DNA of 64,000 nucleotides, taken from contig CM024756.1 in the NCBI GenBank assembly GCA_014218235.1, positions 70,562,015 through 70,626,014 of the forward strand, given 5' to 3'. Position 1 is the first letter of the stretch. Every line of letters begins with the position of its first letter. Shown here piece after piece: positions 19,906-31,750 of the stretch. The stretch is from Colocasia esculenta. Lineage: Eukaryota > Streptophyta > Magnoliopsida > Alismatales > Araceae. The translations under genes were made by a program, and so were the position numbers. The notes beneath the pieces were generated by a model that was not told the DNA's origin, made no database searches, and saw only the letters and a list, made by a program, of their open reading frames with translations.

Positions 19906-20550
19906 AATGTAAGTCTTCTTTTTCTAGTGCTTGGAAAGTTGTTTTACAAGAAAGAGCTTGGATGCAAAATCAAATAACTTATCACATTGCAGATGGAACC
20001 AAGATAAGCATGTGGTTTGATCCATGGATTGAAGGTAAAAGTATATTTTAGTTATATGGTGATCGTGTGCATCATGACCTGGGAGCTCCAAGGAGCATCA
20101 CTATGGAACACTTCATTAGTAATGGCGAATGGAATCTTCCCACTGCCACCTCTTTTCAAATGCTATCTCTTTGGCCTTCTATTCAGAAAATGAAGATTCA
20201 TAAGGATCAGCAATACTCTATTTCTTGGAATCACAATAATGGTCAATTCTCCATATCCTCAGCATGGAATCAGATAAGGAAGAAGCATGCGCCTTGCAAT
20301 GATTTTCAATGGATTTGGGGGAAGCCGGGAACTCAAAATTTAACTTATGTTTATGGCAAGCTGGATTAGATAGGTTGCCCACTCAAAACATTCTCCAAGA
20401 GAAAGGGTTTCACCTTGCTAACCAATGTGTTTTATGCAGGAATAAGGAGGAGAGCACTCAGCACCTTTTCTTCTCTTGTGATTACATTATTGGATTTGGA
20501 AGCAAATTCTTCAAAGATTTCATGTAGGAAGGCCACCTGAAGAAGGGATC
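19906..20550 (+). pseudogene. LINE-A ORF2 zf-RVT region
   Basis: This is the C-terminal zinc-binding domain of plant LINE ORF2. SSAWKVVLQERAWMQNQITY and MWFDPWIEGKSIF are followed by QFSISSAWNQIRKKHAP, then DRLPTQNILQEKGF and CVLCRNKEESTQHLFFSCDY with the CxxC...H...C pattern. Frames change near 20051 and 20370. The end runs into the duplicated 3' segment. Confidence 0.8.
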
Positions 20551-21347
20551 AAAAGAGAGATGGATAAGCTGAAAATAAATTTCCCGGTCAAAAATCATCT
20601 TTGGTCCCTTGCCCAACTTGCTTTGAAGATGGTTGTAGTCCTTATTTGTATTCTTCAAGACATCAAACTTGTATGGAGGGATACAAAACATCAGCCACTT
20701 CAGGAAGAGAGAAGGACATCTTTAGGCGGTTCAACATTTCTATTTCCTAGAAGTCATTTTATGTAATTTTGTTTTCATTCATAGTCCACAGCTTGTGTGG
20801 TCATGAATCGTCAATCTTTAGAATTCAAATACGCTGAGGACGGTGGAATCAAAAGAGAGATGGATAAGCTGAAAATAAATTTCCCGGTCAAAAATCATCT
20901 TTGGTCCCTTGCCCAACTTGCTTTGAAGACGGTTGTTTATATGGCGGGAGAGATGCATAAGAACCTTTGAGGAGAAGATCAGCTCTAAAATGCAAGTCCT
21001 TATTTGTATTCTTCAAGACATCAAAACTTGTATGGAGGGATACAAAACAACATCCACTTCAGGAAGAGAGAAGGACATCTTTAGGCGGTTCAACATTTCT
21101 GTTTCCTAGAAGTCATTTTATGTAATTTAGTTTTCATTCATAGTCCACAGCTTGTGTGGTCATGAATCATCGATCTTTAGAATTCAAATGCTGAGGAAGT
21201 TGGAGTGAGAACATTTTACCTCTTTGAGGTAAGGTGCACTCTCCTGGCCCCATTTGGAGTCTAGATCCTATGATCCAAGCTCTCTTAGATATAGGCTTTG
21301 TATATTCCTTTTGCTCTTCTATATAATGATTACTTACCAAAAAAAAA
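20551..21347 (+). repeat. LINE-A 3' end with 300-bp tandem duplication
   Basis: AAAAGAGAGATGGATAAGCT begins at 20551 and again at 20851, so the ORF2 C-terminus and first part of the 3' UTR are duplicated with a period of 300 bases. The first copy has lost about 58 bases (after GAAGATGGTTGTA) that the second copy keeps (TATGGCGGGAGAGATGC...). The hairpin CCACA/TGTGG therefore occurs twice (20786-20800 and 21145-21159). Only the second copy goes on to the TACCTC/GAGGTA hairpin (21217-21231) and the tail. Confidence 0.9.
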
Positions 21348-21605
21348 CTTCCAAAAGGTAAGAAACCTTCTATTGCTCATTTCAAAGTGTTTGGTGCAAA
21401 ATGCTTTATTCTGAACAACAATAAAAGTGATTTGGATAAATTTGAACCCAAGAGTGAGTTGGGGATTTATCTTGGCTACTCTATTCATTCTAGAGCATAT
21501 AAAGTTTTTAATGTTAGAGATCAAACTATTGAAGAATCCCCTCAAATAACTTTTGATGAACTTAATGATGATGTGCGCAGGGAAAGGATGTTGGAGAATT
21601 CCTAG
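21348..21605 (+). pseudogene. Copia-2 integrase C-terminal part
   Basis: The chain interrupted at 16230 resumes here: KPSIAHFKVFGAKCFILNNN, then SELGIYLGYSIHSRAYKVFN, the standard end of copia integrase. It runs open to 21603 and then changes frame into the integrase-RT linker. Confidence 0.85.
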
Positions 21606-22600
21606 AAAAGGAAGATGCAAATCACAAGCAAGGAAAGGAGTCTGCCATAAATAAAAACTCAAGTGATGAAGATGGGCAAGAGACAGTAGCTGTCAATGAA
21701 AACACAGATCAACTGAACATCAGAACGCTAAGGGATCATCCTCAAGACAGTATCATTGGTAACCTACTTGATCCACCTAGAACAAGATCTCATTTTAAAC
21801 TTATTTCTGAATTAGATCAAATGGCTCTTGTTTCACAAATTGAACCTAAAAATGTTGAAGATGCACTAAAAGACACCTTTTGGATAAATGCCATGCAAGA
21901 AGATCTGAATCAATTTGAAAGAAATAAGGTTTGGCATTTGGTTCCAAAACCTTCTTCTCAAAGTGTCATTGGAACTAAATGGGTTTTTAGAAATAAAACA
22001 AGTGAAGAAGGCAAGATAATAAGGAATAAGGCTAGACTTATAGAAAAAAGTTATAATCAAGAATTTGGAATTGATTTTGAAGAATCTTTTGCTCCTGTAG
22101 CATGGCTTGAGGCAATCAGAATTTTACTCTCATTTGCATGTGCTCACTGTATTAAATTACAACAAATGGATGTTATGAGTACTTTCTTCAATGGCTTAAT
22201 AAAAGAGGATGTTTTTGTTGAACCCTGGATTTGAATGCACTGATTTTCCTAACCATGTGTTTAAGCTTGACAAAGCTCTCTATGGATTAAAGCAAGCTCC
22301 CAGGGCTTAGTATGATAGACTGAGCTCATTCCTTACAAGTAAAGGGTATTCCAGAGGTAAAGTAGATCAAACCTCTTTACTAAAGTGCAAGAAAATGATA
22401 TTTTGGTTGTCCAAATTTATGTTGATGATATAATATTTGGATCAACAATATCTTCTTTGTGTAAGGAATTTGTTGATTTGATGACAAGTGAATTTGAAAT
22501 GAGTTTAATGGGAGAACTGAAATTTTTCCTTGGATTGCAGGTTGTTCAAACTAAGGAGGGAACCTTCATCAATCAGTCAAAGTATGTATAAGATTTGCTA
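21606..22600 (+). pseudogene. Copia-2 reverse transcriptase
   Basis: The linker contains HPQDSIIGNLLDPPRTRS. The RT starts at ALVSQIEPKNVEDALKD, with NQFERNKVWHLVPKP and GTKWVFRNK (21821-22234), then KALYGLKQAPRA in another frame, and QIYVDDIIFGSTISS with an intact YVDD box (near 22410). MGELKFFLGLQVVQTKEGTF follows. Breaks occur near 22230 (frameshift), 22310 (stop in PRAWYDR) and 22590 (stop). The active site is kept but the protein is not. Confidence 0.88.
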
Positions 22601-23360
22601 AAGAAGTACAAATGGAAAATACCAAAGCAATGGCAACACTAATGAGCACAACATTGAGTTTGGATGCTGATTTGAAAGGTAACTTGGTAGATCTAAAGAC
22701 TTACAGAGGTATGATAGGATCCTTGCTTTATCTGATAGCATCTAGACCTAATATACAGTTATTTGTATGCATGTGTGCTAGATTTCAGGCTAGTCCTAGA
22801 GAATCCCACTTGAGCGCTGTAAAAAGAATTTTCAGATATTTGGCAGGAACTCATGAATTGGGATTGTGGTATCTTGCATCTAGTGAGTATAATTTGATAT
22901 CTTATTTAGATGTGGATTATTCTGGTTGTAAATTGGATAGAAAGAGAGTGGTCATTGCGAATTTTTGGGAGGGTGCTTAGTCTCTTAGGCTTCCAAGAAA
23001 CAACACTCGGTTGCTCTCTCTACTGCAGAGGCAGAATATGTAGCTGTAGGGAGTTGTGGCACTCAAGTGTTATGGATTAAACACCAACTCCAAGACTACC
23101 AAGTAGATCTTGGATGTGTCCCAATAATGTGAGATAACACTAGTACAACAAATTTAGCTAAAAATCCAATCCAGCACTCTAGGACCAAGCACATAGAAAT
23201 CAAGCATCATTTTCTAAGAGATGAAGTAAGTAAAAACTCATTTGAATTGCATTTCATTGAAACAACAAAACAAATTGCAGATATTTTTACAAAACCTTTG
23301 TGTAATGAAAGATTTTCATTTCTAAGAAGAGAACTTGGTTTGTGGTTGCTTGATTCATGA
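22601..23360 (+). pseudogene. Copia-2 RNase H
   Basis: This is the RNase H connection and catalytic part. TYRGMIGSLLYLIASRPNIQ, SAVKRIFRYLAGTHELGLWY and DVDYSGCKLDRKR (22612-22980) are clear; in copia the last block is normally DADYAGCK, so the Asp-Asp order is kept with two changes. Further decayed blocks follow (STAEAEYVA, TKHIEIKHHFLRDEV, DIFTKPL) up to about 23320. Several frames are used. Confidence 0.85.
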
Positions 23361-25017
23361 CTGATTGCTTGATAAACTGCTTGCATATGCTTACTGAAGT
23401 GATTGCTTGTCATACGATTTGAAATTGCTTGCTATTTGGTCACTTTATTTCAATATCTGGTGCACTTGGTGGTGGGGGGGGGGGTTGGTTCAAGAATTCA
23501 GTGTTTGGAAAGATAAGGTTCAGTGATTCAAAATGGTCAGAAATGTTGAAAGTAGTTGAATACACTGTGTTTGCAATCTAAGAAGAATGTTTCCTTCAGA
23601 AAGTCTGAGATTTGGTTTGGCTTAGGTCGACTCTAATGACAAGTGAGTCAACACGATCTTCTTTGTTCTTGAATACTTTTCATTTTCTCTTCTAGTTTCT
23701 GTTCACTCTCTTCCTTCTCACAAAGATCCATGCTCTGAGGGGGAGTAAAGTCAACTGTGAATATTTGTATTTTGGGGCAAATTCTCAGGGGGGAGTTAAA
23801 TTTCTTATACTCTAAACTCCATTATCTCTGAGAGTAAAAGAAATGGTTTGTTAATTATGAACTTCTAAGTTTAACTTTAAAATTAACTGAAAACATCAAA
23901 GAGGTTAAATAACAGTTACTGAAAACATTGTATCAAGTGATAATTGCATCCTCTCCTTTTCTGAAATTCCCAAGTATTTTGGTCTCTCTGGCTAGATTCT
24001 AAAAATCATCTGAGCTATATTGATTTAAAAATTTCTCTTGAGAGATAAAAGATGTTCAAGAACTTTCATATAAAATCCTTAATGTTTACAGAACAATGAC
24101 TAGGCTCTGAGAAACTGCAAATCCTGATAAAATCAGTTGATAAAATTGTATGTCATGAGGAGCTAGTTAATTCTGTTCAGGGTTGATAAAATTCTGTTTG
24201 TGTTTACTGAGTAACTAGAGATTCCTGTGTCTAACCAACATGTATCCTCACATGATATGTTGCACACAACCCTTGAGACAAGATGATTACCTCACTTGAG
24301 TAATCAAGAGCTGTGGTGTGTAAAAAGCATGAGCTCTTGTATGAAAAAGAAATGGTAAATCTGATTGTTCATCTTTTAATAAAAATGCAAATTGTCAGTC
24401 AAATTGAATTTCAAAAATCTGAAAAATCTCAAGATATTTTTTTTTATTTCAATACATCTTGGTTTGCTTATTACATCCATCCTGGGTCACCTTTTTACTT
24501 GTGTTAAGTAAGAATTAATAAGACTGCAATTTCACCGGAAAGATTTTTTCACTTGTTATTTATGCTTCTCAGTATTTCAGAGTCTTTTAGTTGGATAAAC
24601 TAAAGTTTATAACTTACAAACCATTAATTTCACTAATAGGAATATAAAGTGGGGGAAGAGCATAACTTTTTTAACTCTCTCAAAGTTACCCAAATATACA
24701 TTTAATCATGGCACATTGCTCCTTTCCAAATTTTATCTTAACAGTTCACTGAATTCTTCGTGACAGAGTCGACACATGTCTGGTTAGAGTCGACTCATCT
24801 TGTTCATCACTTACAATGGAACATGTTAATCTATCACTGTTCTGCATACTCTTTGCATGATCTAGGGCAGGTCGACGCTTGACACGTCTCTTCCCTTATA
24901 CAGTCTCAGCTCAAGCGCCCATTCGTGTACTTTTGAATCTATCTACTTTTCTTCTTCCTTCCACAAATCCTCATTCCGTGCCTGCAAACCTTCTCCACAA
25001 TTTCTCGACTTTCCGTA
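23361..25017 (+). other. Copia-2 spacer between pol and env-like ORF
   Basis: No gene is supported in these 1.65 kb. It contains purine tracts: a G run at 23472-23485, GAGGGGGAGTAAAG near 23738 and CAGGGGGGAGTTAAAT near 23788. They resemble PPTs and fit the multiple-PPT habit of Sireviruses. GTCGAC motifs like those of the LTR are at 24767-24800 and 24870. Short ORFs (24313-24507 and others) have no domain. Confidence 0.55.
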
Positions 25018-25179
25018 ATGGCACCCAAAATGCAAGCCCGTCGAGGAGGCGAGAACAAGGAGTCGGAATCAGTTTCTTCAAAACGGCGCACCAAGGCCAG
25101 GATGATCAAGGGAAGAGTACAGAATCTCTGAAGAAGAAGCCTTATGTTCCTTGTTTCTCTAGCCAACGCTTCTCACGTC
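25018..25179 (+). pseudogene. Copia-2 env-like ORF, 5' part
   Basis: The ATG at 25018 begins MAPKMQARRGGENKESESVS and continues SSKRRTKARMIKGRVQN, a basic, Ser-rich N-terminus. The frame closes near 25130 and a second frame carries on. At 25179 it is cut by Copia-3; the continuation is at 53541. The first ATG after the spacer and the ORF position after pol suggest it is the start of the Sirevirus extra ORF. Its function is unknown. Confidence 0.6.
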
Positions 25180-27388
25180 TGTTGCCCAGCTAGCTAGCCC
25201 AGAGGGGGGGGGGTGAATGGGATTTTTAAAAAAATCTTTTCGATTTAAACCTGTCAACAAAAATGCCTTAAAGAAGATCACTAGAGACGATGGTTAGTGT
25301 TAGTGTTAATCAAGATAACAAACACACAAACATAGAAAATTTTATCCTAGTTCGGACCTCCTAACCCAAGGAGTCCTACGTCCAGTCCCCAAGCAACAAT
25401 TTTGGATTTCACTAACAAGGGTACTGTCCCCCTTAAGGACCCTTACACTTCCAGCCGCAGCTGGCCTTCTCTTCTAACGTCGAAGAGGTATACAACCACC
25501 CTGATACCCAGGTCTTCCTTCCTTACCGAAGGGAATACTCACCACCTATTTTCAACAGGCCTTCTCTTCACAGCCTGAAGAGGAATACACACAGAAAATG
25601 TGTACAAGGCGAAATGCCCCTAGATCAAGCTTACAACAAATGCTTGATCTGAGGCTAAGTCTGAGAGGGAAAGATTTTCACTAGAAGAAAACTCTCAGAC
25701 CTACAAGGCTCTCAAAGAATGTCTAGACAAAGAAAGACTGAGAGCAAGAGCTGAAGAAAATTGTGGAGTGAGGCAAGAAGCTCTTCTTCGATGATGAACA
25801 CTTTTCTTGAAGGCTCACAAAAATGTTCAAGTTGTTGAAGTAATTGGCTTAGTGTCTTCAGTCCTGTATATATCTTCTCTTGAGAATATAGCCGTTGAAA
25901 TGGCCATTGTCTCTAAGCTTGAACCACGTTAGACAACATGGTCCATCGTGCGCGACAGGTAAGCTTGCATCCATTTAATGCTCTACAGCCATCCACACAA
26001 AGAGAAGATTCATCCAGATATTCCTTAGCTTCTGGTTGTCCAACGTTGTAAGATATGACCTACACATAATAAATGTCGAAGCACAGACAGCTAGACTGTC
26101 TCTATGCTTGTCAGTCAACATTAGAAACCATGTAGTAAGAACGTACACTAAAATAGAAATACCATTCTACTATCCTGAAAAGTGTTTGCTATAGAAACAC
26201 AGGAATAGAAGGCACCCAGATATGCAACGTGCAGAGAGGTGTACAATCACATTAAATGCATGGATATTAGTGATGCACGCGGGAAGACTTTTGACTTTCA
26301 CAATATTTGAAAATATATTTGAATAACATGTATAAAATCGATGTGCTCCATGAAGTCGTTGTTCTACTTATGAAATCGTTGTGTGAATAAGTCGTTGATA
26401 AAGCAAATCATTCTTACAGTAGAGACAAATCGTTGTTTGAGCAAATCGTTGTTCAAACATAAGCAAATCATTGTTTGAGCAAATCGTTGTTCAAACATAA
26501 ACAAATCGTTGTTCAAACATAAACAAATCGTTGTTTGAGCAAATCGTTGTTCAATCATAAACAAATCGTTGTTTGAGCAACTCGTTGTTCAATCATAAGC
26601 AAATCGTTGTTTGAACAAATCGTTGTTCAATCATAAGCAAATCGTTGTTTGAACAAATCATTGTTCAATCATAAACAAATTGTTGTTTGATCAAATCGTT
26701 GTTCAAACATAAGCAAATCATTGTTTGAACAAATCGTTGTTCAATCATAAGCAAATCGTTACGGAGACCAAATCGTTGTGTAACTTATCGAATTGTTATA
26801 AGATGGAAATCGTTGTTACACTTTATGAGTTGTTGTGAAACCGAAATCGTTGTTTCACTTAGCGAATCGTTGTGAGACCGAAATCATTGTTTCACTTAAC
26901 GAATCGTTGTGAGACCAAAATCGTTGTTTCATAAACTTATCAAATCGTTGTGAGACCGAAATCGTTGTGAGACCGAAATCGTTGTTTCACTTAATGAATC
27001 GTTGTGAGACCGAAATCGTTGTTTCACAAACATATCAAATCGTTGTGAGACCGAAATCGTTGTTTCACTTAACGAATCGTTGTGAGACCAAAATCGTTGT
27101 TTCATAAACTTATCAAATCGTTGTAAGGCCGCAATCTTTTGATCACTAAGGCAATCGTTGTAACGATAGAATCGTTATGCTTATAAAGGAAATCAATGTG
27201 GATTTAGAGGAAATGCATACTATGAACTTCAAATAGTACAGTGATAAAATTACTTACATATTTGGCTTGATTTATTTCCTATAACTGAGCTTCATAAAAA
27301 CTTGTTAGAAAATAATTTGTTAGAGTTTTGTTAATCACCAAAATTACATATAATTAAATAAAATTATATGGTGATAGACTTATCATCA
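25180..27388 (-). repeat. Copia-3 3' LTR (left)
   Basis: It begins TGTTGCCCAGCTAGCTAG at 25180 and ends TATCATCA at 27388, 2,209 bases, directly against the PPT. The same ends occur in the right LTR (40324 and 53540). A G run (25205-25213) near the start corresponds to the C-rich block before the LTR 3' end on minus. Positions 26370-27150 are filled with AAATCGTTGT-type repeats. The small ORFs inside (24879-25193, 26364-26564) are not genes. Confidence 0.93.
26370..27150. repeat. AATCGTTG minisatellite arrays in Copia-3 LTR
   Basis: There are two blocks. The first (to about 26760) has a 38-bp unit of the form AAATCGTTGTTTGAGC plus AAATCGTTGTTCAAACATAA. The second has a 37-bp unit GAGACCGAAATCGTTGTTTC plus ACTTAACGAATCGTTGT. 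Both occur again in the right LTR at about 52640-53300, so they belong to the LTR and are not a separate satellite. Confidence 0.92.
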
Positions 27389-27402
27389 ATCTCCCCCTTT
27401 TT
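27389..27402 (-). other. Polypurine tract of Copia-3
   Basis: On minus this reads AAAAAGGGGGAGAT, immediately before the 3' LTR start TGATGATAAG. A second tract, AATGACAAAAAGGAGGAGAA (27503-27522), lies about 110 bases upstream. Multiple PPTs of this form are typical of Sireviruses. Confidence 0.88.
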
Positions 27403-27598
27403 GGTGATGACAAAAATATAACAAAATATAACATATAATGTGCAGAAATGAACTTTCTATACTTAAGTAAATTTGTTGACATGTATTTTAGAATGTTTTA
27501 TTTTCTCCTCCTTTTTGTCATTAAGCAAAAAGATACTAAAGCAATAGAAAGAAGAGAAGAAAGATAAATGGAAGCCAAAGAAACCACTATATTCAAGA
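27403..27598 (-). other. Copia-3 spacer after env-like ORF
   Basis: About 200 bases between the env-like stop and the PPT. It holds the upstream PPT-like tract (27503-27522) and AT-rich sequence. I see no gene. Confidence 0.6.
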
Positions 27599-30500
27599 CT
27601 ATGGGGGTATAGGAAGATAGAAGTCAGGGGACAAAAGGGAGGCATAGCGAATAATAATCGGCCATTCCTTGCGTTCCTGCTCTTCAAAATATTGTTGAAA
27701 AGTTCCATAGACCATAGAGTAGGAAGGTCCCATAACAGGAGCCATCCTATGGATGTGCAGTTGCCTCTGAGCTTCTATGAAAGTGCCATATTCGTTTCTG
27801 CCAGGAGAAGATTTGTAGAAGGTAGAGGTGCCAAAGCTGGCATGCTGGAGGAACTTATCTATGGTTATGGGGTAGAATATATGTTGCTGTTTCAGTTCCT
27901 TTTTCATAGCCACATACACCTATGTATCTCTCAACCCATGTATTATAAGGGTCTCGAACAAGGTGAATGGAATTTAGATCTAGAAATTCTGCAGCAGACA
28001 AAAGAGGTTGATTTGATGAGGCCTGAGAAGCATTGAGAGCAGTAAGCTGCTGAGCAGTGAGGGGATAAAGCTTTTCCCAATTGGATAGAGATAAGCGCTC
28101 ACATTCAGATAAAAGAGGGGCAAGAACATCAGACTTGATGTGGCCCTGATGATATTCCCTGAAGACAAATCTATGGAAAGAAAGTGAACCACCTTTCTGC
28201 ACTGAAATTCTGCCCATTACCCAAGCAAATCTTTCAAAAATTAATGATCCCATGACAGATTCCATGACTAGGGAGTGGAGTGGAGGCAGAAACACAACAT
28301 CTGGAATTTCCGAAGTGGCAAAATCTACCTGGATGGATGTGGTATGAGCATCATCCGAACCAAGAGCAGAAATAGCTTGCCGGAATTGGCCAAGCTGAAC
28401 TTCAGGTAGATTATTGAGATAGCAGTGATCAGTGAACATCTAGAAGTAGCAGATGAGCTTGGTTTCCTTTTGAATAAATGGACCCCATGTATTTTTGTGA
28501 TGAACCACAAACCACTCAGAGAGAGTGAGTGGGTGATCCCTAGGTGGGAATCTGGCAGAGCGGGCATATAGGAATTGCCTGTATAAGGACTAATGCCCCC
28601 GAGCCCACTAATCTTCAGTTTTGGCTTCAGTCATAGAAAATATTTTGGATTGTTCAGATTTTGAAAGAGAGGAGAGAGGGAGAACAATGTTTAAGTGGTC
28701 GATGAGAGGTAGATGGGGAAGACCAAAAAGGGTGGCAAATGTGCATTTCTAGAGGAATTCAAAATAAATGGACCTTCTTTGATTTTCAACAGTGAGAGAA
28801 AACCAAAGAGGTGGAAAACGAGGCTCAGAAGAGGTGGCAAGGGTAGAAGATAGTTTTCTCTTTTTAGGAACATGGCGGGAAGAGCCTGTCCTATGAATGT
28901 GAGTGCCAACTAACAGGACTGAGTGAAGTATTGCTACTTCAAACTCATCTTTAATGTCCTGGATTTCATGACCTTCAAGTTGGACACCCTCAGGGATGAT
29001 TGTAATAAAAGAGGGAGGAGTAGGAGGATGAAGGAAAGAATGAGAGGTAGATGGAGGTGGTATGGATGGTCCAGCTGATGAAGGACCAGAAGAGGAGGCT
29101 CCAACTGAGGAGGATGATGCTGGAGGTGCCTCAGAAGGAGGAGGAGGAATGAAGGTGGAGGAAGCAGGAGAAGAGGAGGATTTTGTAAGAGAAGAAATGT
29201 TTTTGGGAAGGGGTTGTTTGAAGGTGGCAGAAGCTGGAGGAGCAGTGGTGGATGAAGGTGGGGAAGGAGGGGCTGGAGTTTGAAGAAGGGAAGAAGGGGG
29301 CTCTGGGGGCACAACCTTTGCTACAGGTTCTTCTACTCTGACTGGCTCATCCTGAATTTCCACTGGCCCTGACTGCTCATCCACAACTGGCCCTGGAGGC
29401 CCAGATACTGCCTGTGCTGGCTGACCTGATTCCTCAACAACCTTTGGCCCTGATGGCCCTGCATCCTCAGAACTAATTGGCCTTGATGGCCGGACTTCTT
29501 CTTCTTCTTCAATTCTTGGCCCTGATGGCCCTGAACTGCTTGCTGGTACAGCTGGAGTGGGAGCAGGACGGGCAGGAATGGGTAATTGCTCCCTCACAAA
29601 GACTGAAAGTTCTTGAACTAATTGTCTTCAGCAACCCAACTCAACCTTCAAACCTTGGAGCTCAACTTTCATTTTTCAATCTGCTTGGCTCCTGTGCTTT
29701 GGCTCACAAAAATAGATGAAACTTCATGCTGCAGTAAACACAGGATTTCTCCATGAGCATCCAACCAGTCAATTACTGGCTTCATGTTGACCTTCAGCTT
29801 CTTCTTCTTTGATCTTCGATGAGCCTTATTTGAAAGAAGTGCAATTGAAGTGGCCACACCTTCACTTTTATTTTTTGTGCCATCAACGGGCTCGAAATTA
29901 TCAACAAGAGCATCATCTTCATCTGATTCAGAAGGGCTTGCAGAAACACCTTCTCTAAACTGATCAACATGGGGGATAGCCACAGGCTCCCCCTGAACAT
30001 CTACTTCCTTCTCAACTGAATGCTCCCCCTGAACAGGAGCATCTTCCATAGGAACATCATTGTGGCCTGGTGCCACAACTTCAGGAACAACCTCTTCTTG
30101 CTCACCACTCATAACAATTTCTTCATGAGACTTTTCTTGCTCCCCCTGAATCTCTGCATCCTTTTCAGCTACATGCTCCCCCTGAGTGCTGGTGATTGAT
30201 TCCAGCACATCTCTAAGCACAGATGCTATAATTGAGGTGGGGTTTTAGCCTCTGATAATTGCCCAACGGGCTCAATGTGTTATGGAGGTATTTCTTAAAT
30301 TCTTCTAGGACTGCTCACTGGAACTTCAATGCTGATTTCTACTACTGCCTCTTCTTCCTCTTCTTGAACCATTGGAATTTCTGATCTGACCTCTTCTTGT
30401 TGTTGTTGAACTGATGAAACAACTAGAGTTTCTGCAATAGGGGCATCAGTTCTTACAGCCACTTCTTCCTCTGCTTTTGGAATCTGAACATCTTGAGCTT

Positions 30501-31337
30501 CGCCAATGATTGCTTCACCTTCAGCGACTAAGGTTTTTGTCCAAACTCCTGCGACTAGAAATAAGCCGCTCTTCTTCAAATTTCTGCCTCTGATAGCCTA
30601 ACCCATCTTCTCCGAAACTTCACCATTTAAGTCGATGTTGTAATGCTGGAAAATCTTTGTCAGTAGGTGAGCATAGGGAACGAACACATTGAGTTTGTTC
30701 TTTTTGTCCCAAATCATTATAGTCGCAAACTTCATCCTTTTGATAATCACCTCTGCCATATTAATGTTTTGGTTCTAAATCCCGTAGAACATCATGTCTG
30801 AGTCAGCTTTCATGCATGTGGAGAATGTTGCGCCCCTAGACACGAGAATCTGACAAACAATGAAATGCAAAATTCTATTGAAGGCGTTCAGCTGGTTGAT
30901 GTCGATTTTACCGTCCTTCAGCTTGTATTCAGTACCGATGATCCTCAATCCTTTGGCATGGATATCAACACTATCTACCCCACTGCGACCGGCGGTAGAC
31001 ACTCTAAACAAGCTTGCTAACAAATCATATGTAATATGAATGGGGGTACCTTTGACTGTGGAGGTCAAGGACCCGTCTTCTCCGGATTTCAAACAGACAT
31101 AGAAAGCTTTCACTAAGTCTGGATAACTTGCCTCAGAAATGGTTGCCATTTTTGACCACTTCATCCTCTGCATAGCTGCCACTACACTGTGCATGTCGTT
31201 CTTCTCCAAATCTGCTACATCTACTGCCTTGTTGCCACATACTTTGGTCTTCACTGCTGCAAACCTCTCTTATTGCCTTGCTGTGAGGAACACGATGCTA
31301 TAACTGCAATAGTGCCGGAGACCCCAGAAACCGCCAT
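27599..31337 (-). pseudogene. Copia-3 env-like ORF
   Basis: This is a large extra ORF downstream of pol. The ATG at 31337 reads MAVSGVSGTIAVIASCSSQQ, with a frameshift near 31255. The first domain (31254-30775) contains SEASYPDLVKAFYVCLKSGE, STVKGTPIHITYDLLASLF and LHFIVCQILVSRG. It resembles the domain called putative plant transposon protein (PF20167, from memory). It is followed by an acidic, Gln/Glu/Val-rich region, a Pro/Ser/Ala-rich region (29597-28960) and a C-terminal part (28439-27855) with a coiled look. About eight frame breaks occur. I see no clear signal peptide or transmembrane segment, so the env label reflects position only. Confidence 0.7.
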
Positions 31338-31750
31338 GGAATTGAACAAGGAAAGGTTCTAGATGATCGTGGGAAGGAGTAGAGTAGAAACCATCAAGAG
31401 ATTTTGGTGGGAGAAGAGGGATTCTTTGAAATCTCTTAGAGAAAGAGAGTCAGAATCGATAGGGCTTATCGTTCCAGGCAAGTCGAAAGAGATGAGAGAG
31501 AAGGTGAAATCGGTATGGCATAGATTACAGGATTTAAAGACAAAGGTAAAGTTGCTTTTGAAAGGACACATCAATAAATGTGGAAAATGACAAATGAAGA
31601 GACTATTTCGCAAAGGATAAAGCCTTATAAGATAACGAACCGTCAAACCCATTTATGATGCACGCAATTAAAGAATTCACTTAAGTCTAGGGGAGAGAAT
31701 AAGCATTATTCTGAATATATTATTATTTCAGTTATATACAGAAAAATCTA
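31338..31750 (-). other. Copia-3 spacer between pol and env-like ORF
   Basis: These 410 bases separate the pol stop (31751) from the env-like ATG (31337). The sequence is pyrimidine-rich on minus. A plus-strand ORF at 31363-31590 is a shadow. I see no gene. Confidence 0.55.

Larger units (their letters stand above)
16231..21347 (+). mobile_element. LINE-A (type-1 tail), 5'-truncated in ORF1
   Basis: This plus-strand L1-type LINE of about 5.1 kb is inserted in the Copia-2 integrase. It starts in ORF1 at the zinc knuckle, has endonuclease, RT and zf-RVT regions, and ends GATTACTTACC plus A tail. ACTTC precedes it (16226-16230) and follows the tail (21347-21351), a possible short target duplication. 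It is closest to LINE-C in sequence and shares the FVDD RT motif with it. A 300-bp tandem duplication lies near its 3' end. Confidence 0.9.

Noticed and set aside
26370..27150. Regular repeats that could be mistaken for a CRISPR array
   Set aside because: Units are contiguous and all alike, with no unique spacers, and the same array is in both LTRs of Copia-3. This is a plant nuclear locus without cas genes.
28934..29314. Leu/Pro-rich minus ORF that looks like a membrane protein
   Set aside because: It is an out-of-frame reading of the Pro/Ser-rich part of the Copia-3 env-like ORF; the other frame is longer and joins to the flanking coding parts.
27599..31337. Viral envelope protein in Copia-3
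   Set aside because: The env name fits only by position. I see no signal peptide, fusion segment or transmembrane helix in the readable parts.
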